Source: Galaxea fascicularis (lineage: Eukaryota; Cnidaria; Anthozoa; Scleractinia; Euphylliidae). From it: a DNA stretch of 64,000 nt. Each line of letters opens with the position of its first letter. Position 1 is the first letter of the stretch. Positions 42,267 through 52,800 of this stretch are shown piece by piece. The stretch lies in NCBI GenBank assembly GCA_948470475.1, contig OX419342.1, positions 21,703,844 to 21,767,843 of the forward strand, given 5' to 3'. The notes under the pieces were generated by a model, which made no database searches, was not told the origin of the DNA, and worked only from the letters and a program-made list of their open reading frames with translations. Position numbers and translations under genes: made by a program.

Positions 42267-44789
42267 TTACACTATAAAGCTGCTTTTGTCCTAAAGCGAC
42301 CTCTCCTCTAAATTTGTTTGAGTTCATGGTTCTTGATTGTAATACCCCTGAATTTGTTCGGTCTGTTTGTTATTGCAAGCAACCGGTCGAGCTGAATGAA
42401 CGAGATTTACAACACTTTCAGTAAGCTGGCACATTTACATCCGCTGTCTTTATAAACTGTTTAAGTTTTGTTTTGTTTCGTTTTGTATTTACACCAGTGA
42501 TGGGAATTATTTAGGTTTCGTGTCGCAACAGAAGTTCTAACATTGCAATGTATGCATAGTACTTGTATAATATATTATGAAAATATTGTTAGAGTGCGGC
42601 AAAACTGCATGTAAATGGTTGCACTCTCAAACGCTTACCAGGACCTTTCCCAGTACGTATAACGATGCCCCTTGCTTGCTTTTCGGAATTGTTCAATGAC
42701 ACAGTGGTTTCTATCAAGGTGAGCGAGTTTAAAGATTGTGAAAGAATACATACACCCGCTGATAACTTCAAACCGGCGTTCGGCAGTTTTTATCTCGAGC
42801 TTGTCTTCGCAACAAACCTAGAAGAGGCAAGCCAACCTGCAAATTAGCAACAGAAAAAGCTCTGATTCTCCATACAGATCAAGAGCATCCCGACATCATT
42901 GCAAAGTTGCACCACTTAAAACTTCCCATTTCTGGTTTTCTTTTAAAAACGAGCTGGGTAATCCTCACTTTTTAAGATCGGGAAATAATAAGTATATATA
43001 AGATACAACCTTTTGCAAAGGGGAAGATTTCAGAACACACCTAAATTTTCGAAACTTTCAGGTGGCTCCGGCAAGAAATGTATTGGAAACCAGGGGTAAC
43101 ACTAAAGCTTAGTCTTCAATAATTTTGGGAAATCTGTTTTCTCCATATCTCCGTTACGGATTCACTTTTGAGCTAGAAATCGTTTTAAATTGCCTCATTG
43201 TAGAACTCCTTTGTTTCTGAATTTTGTTCATTCTGAAACCAAGGATGGAAACAATAGATCGTTTAATTCTCAAAATTTCAAAATCGTAACTTGTGCTTTT
43301 ATTTCTAAAATATCTAAACTGAATAATAATACACGGCTATTATGTGTCTGCATGGGCCATTCCGCGTTATTGAAGAAAAGGAATATTTATCTATGTTAGT
43401 GAATTAAGGTCTCATTATAAGTCTCTTTCATTGAGTTGTTATGCCAAACTACTTTCACCGCCTTTTAAGCAAATAAATAAAAGACAAAGGAAGTCTGATC
43501 TTCTACAAGACGTCATTTGATGATCAACCATAACTTGTTGTTTGGTCATTCAAAGACTTCAGGACTTTCTAGACTTGTTAAAACAATTCCTGTTGGTTTC
43601 ATGACTGTCGATGTTATTATGATTTCCTGATCACCAGCTGTTTGCTAATTCTTTGCTGTGCATTATTCTAAGAAAAGTTCTAGAATTATGTAGTATTTTG
43701 AGATTCATTAAAAATGTTTGTTTGTATTTGCATTTGAATTTATTTATTTACCAAATTCATTACATGCAAGGGGGCAGAATACACTTAAACAAAGTGACGA
43801 GGAGCGTCTTAGAGAAACTCAAATGGCTTACAAATTATCAAGTTTGCCCAACTTAAAGGTACAGATGCCACTACAATAAATTAACATCATGAAAGCAGTG
43901 GTTGAATGCGGTTAAATTCCTATCATAGTTTCTACCGTAATAAAGTCTTCAAGTCTTCAGCTTTACCACAAATAAAAGTGATAGAAACTGCACCATGAGC
44001 TGTAGCAACAAAAACTTGTAAAATAGAACGACATGGAAAACTGTCTGGCATTAGAATGCAGAGAGGAACCGGCGTGGAAAAGCAGTCGGGCAGTGCAACC
44101 AGGACATCGTAAATATGAAGGAAAAGCGTACTTTGATAACTGATAACTGTTCTAAAATTAACCTTATCGAAGAAAAGGGAAAATGTAATGAAATTTTTTT
44201 ATTAGGATAACGAGCTGTGAGTATCTATATTAAATTTGTTAACAATTCAGATGACCCTTTTGTGTAAAATTGTTTTACGACGGCGAAAGGTAGCTGCATC
44301 CTTTAAACTCGACACTATATGAATTGCAACGTGAAAAATGGCGAAAAATCCCGTTGATCAGAGATCGAGAGGTGGAGAGAATGGGGAATTCACAATGCAG
44401 ATTCCATGTCCCTTGATCACTTTATAGATGGCTTGCCAGACTGCTACTGAAGAAGTTAGGGCATATATACAATTGGAAATTTGGCAGAAAAGTCAAACAG
44501 TACTGTTTAAAAAATTTTGGGCAAGAACCTTTAATCTGTACTGTTCAGTCTTTAATTTAACTACGTCTTAACATATATCAGTAGAAAAGGTAGAGCGAAG
44601 ATCCAACTGCCATGCCTGTGTATCTGTAGATTATAAAATATATATAGAAATAAAAGGTATAGGGCAAAGATGTCACTGCCATGCCTGCTTCTCTGTATAT
44701 AACAGAATTTACACACTAAGGATAAGTAAGGATTTAAGGATTTAAAGACATTCTGCCTTCGTCACTGGGTTCTTAATTTTGTTTACCCA

Positions 44790-44885
44790 AGTTTACTAAA
44801 CTTAACCCACTCAACCCGGGCCACATTGGTGGAAGGCGAGCGCCATCACCACTGCTCCAACCCTGTTCCCCTGAAGAGGTGCAAA
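44790..44885 (-). mobile_element. Relic of a tRNA-derived SINE
   Basis: On the minus strand the sequence GGCGCTCGCCTTCCACCA followed by GGCCCGGGTTGAG corresponds to the head of the SINE at 24586-24870. Body and tail are lost or strongly diverged. Confidence 0.5.
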
Positions 44886-45243
44886 GAAAGATGACCATGA
44901 TCGAGTTTCACAAAGGCAGTGAAAATATCGATGGCATTGGACAACTATGCGAAGCGCGCTGCTTTGCATAGTTTTGGACCAGGGCGCAGACCTCTCGCGA
45001 TACTCGGACAAACATTCCTAGCTAGCCAGTAGCTAGTAGCTAGGATATTAAGGCCGTTTCATTTCAAAGAATACGGCAAGTATCAAGTGTTACTGTTGGT
45101 AGCAGTGCAATAGTGACTATAAGTATCCAGAATACTAAACAAATCGTTAGAATTTGTTGAATTTGGGCATGAAAATTCCGAAGCCATCGCTCTTAACTGT
45201 GAATTCGTTAAGCTTGTTTCCCTGACGAAATATTACGGGCAAT

Positions 45244-45802
45244 ATCGAGCACAGCAAAGCTATTACGATATAATTACCATTGGGTTTGTTCGAAATTAAT
45301 TTTGATTCAAATCACATCTTCAAACTTTGTATGTTATACTTTTTCCAAAAAAATATTTGTTGCATTACAAAACTTCATCTTGACTCAAACATTACCCACA
45401 ATCTATAACGTTGGCTTGGTTAAACCACATACTGTTTTTAGCCTTTAGCTGTACCGTGAATATAGACGGGGGCAAGGTGACGAAAGATGCCCAGGCATGC
45501 CCATGCAACAATTGAAACCTTACAACAAAGAAAATTTAACACCCACCGAGCCGGAATGATTATACCTTGGAGAGTATGACTTTTATTTAACCAATAACAC
45601 CAGGCATCGTCAGTCCTCGCCCGCATTCCGTAACCATTGGTTATTGCCAATTTAGCAGTAATAAATTGGCCGAGTGAAGCTGTTAATCGGCTTTCGAACA
45701 ACCGGGCCCTGCTTTCGACAAATCAGAATTGAGTAATTTTGTTGAGTGAATTATAACTGAAGGATATCTCAACTGACAAAGCCAAACATTCACATATTCA
45801 AT
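45244..45802. other. No recognisable gene
   Basis: Sequence outside the inverted-duplication arm. Short open frames only (up to 87 codons, 45438-45701 minus) with no domain. A GGTTGTTCGAAAGCCGATTA block (minus strand, near 45705-45686) looks like a dispersed repeat. Confidence 0.35.
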
Positions 45803-46047
45803 GGCCGTTTTGATACTAGAGACGTATAATCCGTCCGGCAAACATTTGTAGTGCGCACACGGACACAAGACGTAGTATGCGTTTGGACGAAGTATCTCCT
45901 TTAGTGAGTACTTCCCTAAATAATTCGTCTAGACGCTTAATCTGTCTTGTGCTCGTCTTCAAACGCGACGAAGTAAACAGACGCACTACAAATGTTCGCC
46001 CAAGTTCGTCCCGGGCGGATTATGCATCTCTAGTCTAAATAGCGGCC
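45803..46047. mobile_element. Diverged MITE related to 46159-46467
   Basis: Ends GGCCGTTTTGATACTAGAGA and, reversed, GGCCGCTATTTAGACTAGAG, with internal CGTCTAGACG-, CGGATTAT- and TTCGTC-type motifs shared with the neighbouring element. A further half copy seems to follow to about 46115. No clean target duplication. Confidence 0.6.
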
Positions 46048-46132
46048 TTTAAACTAGACGAATGAAATAACAGGCGCATAATGCGTTTGAACGGAGTATC
46101 TAGAGTAGAAACGGCTAATGACACTTGCCTTA

Positions 46133-46656
46133 AGGCCCTGGCAAACGAGGACACATTGGCCCGATTTATACTAGAGACGGATCATCCGTCTGGGACGAAC
46201 TTGGGCAAAAAACGATAGTTCGTCTTATAATTTGTCTGCGTATAAATATAATTCGTCTGCGTATAAATACGGGCAAACAGACGGATTATCCGTCCAGACG
46301 AACTATCTGGATAATTCGTGTTCATCGACGAATTATCCAGATAGTTCGTCTGGACGGATAATCCGTCTGTTTGCCCGTATTTATACGCAGACGAATTATA
46401 AGACGAACTATCGTTCTTTGCCCAAGTTCGTCCCAGACGGATGACCCGTCTCTAGTATAAATCGGGCCATTGTTGCCGACACAAATGTTTCCCCGTTTGC
46501 CCGCGCGCGCAACATTTGTTGGCGGACACAAAAATGTTTCTGATTTTGTTCAGAAACATTTTGTATCCGCAACAAATGTTTCCCAGTTTGCGCAGCCCAA
46601 GAAACATCATGAGCAACAATGTGTCCGCAACAATGTGCCCTCGTTTGCCACGGCCT
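46133..46656. mobile_element. TTA-flanked MITE interrupted by another MITE
   Basis: Ends AGGCCCTGGCAAACGAGGAC and, reversed, AGGCCGTGGCAAACGAGGGC, flanked by TTA at 46130-46132 and 46657-46659. Repeated AACAAATGTTTCC modules occur in the right half. It is split by the element at 46159-46467. A stray end of this family is present at about 8651-8676. Confidence 0.78.
46159..46467. mobile_element. Foldback MITE inserted in another MITE, CATTG duplication
   Basis: 309 bp and almost entirely palindromic around 46322-46325 (arms with GTCTGGACGGATAATCCGTC-type segments). Ends GCCCGATTTATACTAGAGAC and its complement. CATTG flanks both sides (46154-46158 and 46468-46472). Because the terminal bases are ambiguous, a 3-bp ATT reading is also possible. 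Confidence 0.8.
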
Positions 46657-46745
46657 TTACAATCTCTGGCTAACTGCGGAAGATGCAAGGACTACAAGGA
46701 GCCTATACCGAATGCCTGCATGTTTTTCAAACTAAACGGTATTAT

Positions 46746-46751
46746 TTTATT
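46746..46751 (-). terminator. Candidate OTUB1 poly(A) signal
   Basis: AATAAA on the minus strand, about 127 bases after the OTUB1 stop codon. It is the only AATAAA on that strand in the first 150 bases downstream. Confidence 0.55.
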
Positions 46752-46877
46752 CATAAATCTGTACAAAAACCATTTTTAAATCCGAATAAATAACCTACAG
46801 AGAACAATGACTGGCGCATATTCAATTATGCCAGTTGATAAAAAATAATTTCTTTCGAAGAGGGTAATTGTGCTACA

Positions 46878-49800
46878 TCAAAGTTGCTTTTGGTACAAAA
46901 TATCGTAGTGACCAGGCCTATACAGTAAATTGACTAACGGCTGTGCAGCGTCTTCTGGGAAATCATGATGATTGACAGATGAATCTCCGCCCCTGTCCAT
47001 GTACACTACACGGACACAAACACCCAGGGCGTCAGTCAGTGCGATGATGTGGATATGGTCGCTTTCTTTGGCCATAGGTTCCACTTCCTGATCAGAAAAG
47101 AGAAACAGTGCAGTCAATTATCTCATTGGCCACTTTAGAAATGAGTAGGAGCCTGGGAACGAGTTCGTTAAATTTTTCAATCGGAGAAAAAGGTTTCTAT
47201 AACATGAAAGAGCATCTCAAAAATGGTCACCTTACCAACGTTGAGCTTATTCAGTTGAATAAGAGAACAAAACGCTTATGGAAAGCGTAAAAATTAGAGA
47301 CTATATGATAAAGAGACATCTGTAAGGGAATTTCTTGTTCAATCAAATATGCTCAAACCAATATTGCTAGTAATATTTCGACTCTTTCATGCCAAAGATT
47401 CAGCTGTAACGAAAGCCGCATAAACTCTTCGTCACTTTTCTTCAAGCGAAACAAAAAGACGGAAAATAACACTTACTTGACCACAGAATTCTTTGACGGT
47501 TCTACCTCCCTCGATGAAATTCTCAAAAAACTCGGCTTTTCTTTGAAGTTGTCCAGACGTTAAAAGTCGCAGATATACAATGATGTAATTAGATAAACCC
47601 TCATCTTGGAACGTCTGAAACAGAAAAAAAGGCGTGTTTTGACAAGCTCTGATTCTGAGGTTATCAAAGCCTCATCCTTTTCTTTAGTTGCCTAACAGTC
47701 TATAAAATGAACACTGCTTTAAGGAAAACATCACATATTGAGCATATTGAGCGAGCATTAGCTGTTTTGGAGTATGTAACTGCTGGTCCTTTGGTCACTA
47801 AATTGCGCACTTTTTCAATTTGGCCCCGTCCACACGCACCAGTTTTTAATTTCAAACGGAAAAATATTTTCCGCTTTCCGCTTTCAATAAACTTCGCGGC
47901 CACATATCGTTTTCGAATCGTTTTCACCCGGCGTCCACACGTATCTGTTTCTGTTTGAAAACTGATATTTTTATACAGATTGGCCTTGAATCATCTTAAA
48001 ATTCTCCCACTGTGAACTCAATTTTGGTCCACAAAACTGTCTCAACCAGCACTTTCACTTAGAACCTTCGAATTCTTTAACTTTTGGGCGTGTAGCTGAA
48101 TTCCCCTAGCATGGTCAATCGAATCACAGGCTGCCCAAGCTCACGACATGAACAAATAAGCGAACGCACAGGCCGCGCAAGCTCACGACATGAACAAGAA
48201 AGCGAACGTGACTCTTGCTACCTAGCGGTGTTGCGTTACAAACGAGCCATTTACAAAGGTTTGTATTGGCAGTCAACGGCTAGACTTTCTAGTCTTCTCG
48301 GATAAGGAAGATAATCCCAAGGTCCCGTGTCACAACTCTTCATAATTGAATCTATGGGACGTCAACGAACCACTGGGGACGTAACGAAACCGGGGGGGGG
48401 GGGTATTTCCTTATAAGAGGCTAACGGGGATGTGCCGCTGGATGGGGTCGCATTTTCACGACTGGAGTGACTATAATGGGGTTACATTTTTTGTAGAGTT
48501 ACTAGAATGGAGTCGCGCATTTTCGGGATTTCTGTGCTACATTCAATTTAACAAAAATGTCAATTCATTTTAGGATGAGCTACTTAAGGTAGAGGCATAA
48601 ACAGAAAGTGACTAAGCTGGGATCGTGAAAATTACATTTTCCCAAAAGTGACTAAGATGGGGTCTATAATTGGCCACAGAATAGACTATAATGGGGTAGG
48701 GGTTCTGAGAAGCCAGCGGCACATACCTAGCAAAAATGGACCCAAGTACCCCCCCCCCTTCCCCCGGGTAACGAAACCTGGCCGTGACCACCCCTAGAGT
48801 TGCTGGTCTTCGGAACATTTGTATTTAAACGAGCCTAACTAAGAGTCTACTAACTCTGATCGGATTGAGTTCGATTAAGTTCGATTTCCGAATGTTCGAT
48901 TGACTATGCCGGGAATTCGGAAATGGGAATTCATATAACCAGAAGACTGTCTGCAGCTTTACCCGAAATAACTCCTCAACGGACTGGTGCTTGCCGACAT
49001 CTTCAATTGTCTCCATGAACTGGTGTAAACAAGAAAGAGTTTCAACTCAGTTACAAACCAAAAGTCAATTATGATGTAAATCTTGTGGGATGTGGCTTGG
49101 AGTAACAAGAATACCTCACATATTAAAGTCTCTAGGTAAGCTGAAAACCACTCATTAGACACGATGGCAATGAAGTAGTGAGCATTATCCCTCAATTAAA
49201 TCTACCAAATAAATTTTGAACTCGAGCCTTAGCAGCCATGAACAGCTGTTTTGGCCTTGTTAAGCCTTATCAGCATGGCATAGCTACGGTATAGCTACTC
49301 TTGTCACTCCAAGCCACATCCCACAAGCTTCACACTTCATTTCCTGTTTAATTCATGTGGGTAGTTGAGCCTGGGTATTGGCTATGCCATGCCGATGAGG
49401 CTCAACAATACCGAAACAGCTGCCCATGGCTGTTAATTCTTGGACTCAAACTTTACTTAAGGGGTAATGCCTGCTACCATGTGGTCATAGTGCCTAATGA
49501 GTGACTTTCAGCTTTACCTAGACTCATTTGTGAGGTACAAAAGTCCATTATGACAATTTTTCAACATACATGTTATATATAATAATAAAAAATTATGTAT
49601 AATGAGGATTTATATGGCACTTTATCTCAAGGCTCAAAGCGCTTTATAACACTTTAGGGGGGGCTTTGCCAGACTGCAAATTGCAGCCACGCAGTTTACA
49701 GTCTTATTTTGAATGAATAGTAGGACCGACACAGGTGCCCCCAGAACAGAATAAGTTAAAGACCATCACACCGGGGACTACGTCCCCTACTCTTTCCAAT

Positions 49801-52800
49801 CTGTGTGTGGGTTCTTTAACGTCCCACACCAGTAGTGTGAGATGGGGCCTCCGGTTTTATCATCCTTATCCAAGAAGACCATTTGCAGATGTCACTACAA
49901 AGGTAGCACTTTCTCCTCAGTTATTTAAAGACCCTGAGTGTTGGTCCGGCCGGGGCTTGGAGCAGTCCGGTGCTCTACCAACTGAGCCAACCGGTCCGCG
50001 GTATCCCTTCTTCTTCACAGTTTCTGTTAATTGCTATGAACTAACTGTTCTTCGAGATACACACTGTTTCCATTCTTTCAGGTTCCACTTTTATGTTATG
50101 GAACTTTTATAGGTATACCTTAAAATTCAGAGCTTTGTTACAAAAGTATAGCTTTCACCTTGATGCAAAAATTCACACAAAATGACACTCTCTCTACTGA
50201 TTTGGCCTGATAAGTGAGTGAAATAACTATCTGAGAGCCATTCCCTCAGCTAGTGAGGGTTCTACAAATTTAAACCCTGCATATTAAACACAAAAGCAAA
50301 ATCTGTGTTGATCCAAAAGCCATTTTTTTAAAGAGAGTACTGAAGTACAAGTCACATCATTCAATCTTAACTTACCACTTGATGGAAGTCCTCTACAGTG
50401 AATGATGGAAATCCAAGATCCACAAGGTCATCTTTACTGCGATAAGCTACTGATTTAAATCTTTTTTTAAGGAGGTAATAAAAACATTCAAACTATTATG
50501 TCTTCCTTGGAAAGATATTCAAACAGAGCAGAAAATTAAAATGAAATCTGATAGGAAAAAAAAACGGAATAGCAGCCTAGAACTTTTATTTTAGGGACCT
50601 TTGCTTAGGAGAGGGGAAATATCTTTGTGACAGCTTTCCACTGAGTGACATTTACATTGACTGTTTTCACGATCCCATAATGCAACACGTTTTGGGGGGT
50701 TCTTTACATAAAAAAAATACAAGTTATTTACTCTTGGGACTGTATCATGCTTCTGTGAACTGATTATCCATTGTTTTAATGCAAATACCCCCCCCCCCCC
50801 AAAAAAAAATGAACTGTATTATGGGATCGGTGAAAAAAAAAACTGTCAAAATTGTGATGCATCTGTCATATACAGAGCTGGAAATAACAGTCAGTCATCA
50901 GACATTGTCCGACCAAATTTGGAAAATGTCAGACCAATTTCACATTATGATTGGACATGATGTCCAACCATGATGTCCAAACAAATATAAATTCAGTATT
51001 GAATTACATTATGCTAATTAATGTCCAGTGAAATTGGCAAAATGTTTGACCAAAAAGAAGATTTCAAAGGACAAAATATTAATGTCCTGTTATGGGAAAA
51101 ATTATTTCCAGCACTGTAGATAATTATATGGTTTACTATAAATTATTATAATGGGATGTTGCAGAAGCTTGATTAAATTATAAACTAATGCCAGAATTTT
51201 AAATATAAGAAAGATTTAAGACTCTTTCAAATTATTTGTTTTTTTTAAAGGATGGCTCACATCCTAGTTATGGAATTTCTGAAAACGTTTTTATGAAAAA
51301 CTGGTAAGTCACCAAATTGGGCCACTAGAATTTCCAGAATTTTGTTTTTATGGAAGGTGTCCCTGGTCTGTTTTTTGGGTCCTAGAAAGTCTACACAATT
51401 AAGGCTTGAGTTCTCTTAAAAAAGGCCAAATGGATTTCATATCCCACCTGTCATATTCTACTTGATTTCCAATCAGCACTTCTAAGTATGCAAACCCAAA
51501 AGCTCTGTAAAAACAGTTACCATCACCTCTAGTTTTCCTGACATGTGAATAATTTATGGCTAGGTCCTACAAAAAGAAACATGAAGGAAAAATTCATTAT
51601 GATCTAAGAAAAGCATAAACTGAAGTGACTGACATCTGCCAGTCATAATAACAGTTGGCTTCACCTTGTTCCCAAAGTTTCATGATTAAGTACATGATTT
51701 TTCTGGAACTATGCTACTATACTATATGTTCTTCTTCTTCTTCTTCTTCTTCTTCTTATTATTATTATTATTATTATTATCATTATTATTACTTGCATGC
51801 ATGTCCATGCAGGCATATTGCTATCTCCACCACTCAAGCAAGACACTGAAAATTCACCTCACATCCTCACATCATGAAGCAATAATTAAATGTCTAAAAA
51901 ACTCATCCAAGGAAGACATGTTTCGGTCTTAACCAGAGGTGGCTTCAAAACTCTTTATGGTAATGTTTGCACTCAAGTTGACAAGCACTTTCAGGAGAAT
52001 GGAGAACAATAAAATGCCTTAAAGTTAACGGCTTCACTGAAAATTACCAGTGGGCTAAATGTGTTGCAAAGTTATTTTGTTCATCTACATGTATGCGCAG
52101 AGAAATTTTTAAGGGTTTGTTGCTCTTTCACGTAAAGGTACCTTAATTTTGCTCTGGTATACAACATCATCGTCTGGGTATTCTTGTCCTAAGGAACTGA
52201 TGTCTAACTTATCACTGACAAGTGATTGGATGTCTGCAATCTGGGATCAAAAAGGCAGCAAATGAATAACACACATGTACACAAAATGAACAACACATCT
52301 ATCACTGAAATTGATTAATCCTAAAAAAGTAATAGTTAAGCTAAAAGTTTTTAAAGTTTTACATTTAGACAGTTACATTTACACAACAAAAATGGTGCCT
52401 GTGAGAATATTAATTCCCTGACCATGACCAAAAAAAATTCCCAATTTTCACAAAATACATAGCAGGAACACTGACTATCTTCAAAAGCCTGTCCTCTTCA
52501 ATAGAAACATGCTTTCCTTGATTTTGTTGACAGAAATTTGGTACTATCTTACTCGGATTCCTGCTTTTGAAATTATTGTCAATAACTGTTTGAAATAGGA
52601 GAGGTCCTACCAAATGGATGAAATTTTACAGTAACAAGTCTTTTGATTACAAGTTGTGACTTACATGAACATATAAATAAAGCAGAATAAAGTAGAATTG
52701 CTCTTGATTAAATTGCAAAAAGAGCATAGAGTATAATAGTAATAATCATTATTACAAAAAATTATATCTCTCAGTTAGTATGACTGTCAATTTTGCAGGG

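Larger units (their letters stand above)
38988..45243. repeat. Right arm of the large inverted duplication
   Basis: Reverse-complement partner of 8096-13182; matched anchors are given there. It is longer because it has gained the CAGGGG elements (39500-40362 and 41004-41400), a G-rich MITE (41963-42266) and possibly the SINE relic (44790-44885). Between 43900 and 44200 it has unique sequence where the left arm has LINE material. Confidence 0.85.

Noticed and set aside
51655..51932. Ser/Tyr-rich and Phe/Leu-rich proteins
   Set aside because: They are translations of the TTC/TTA microsatellite in an OTUB1 intron.
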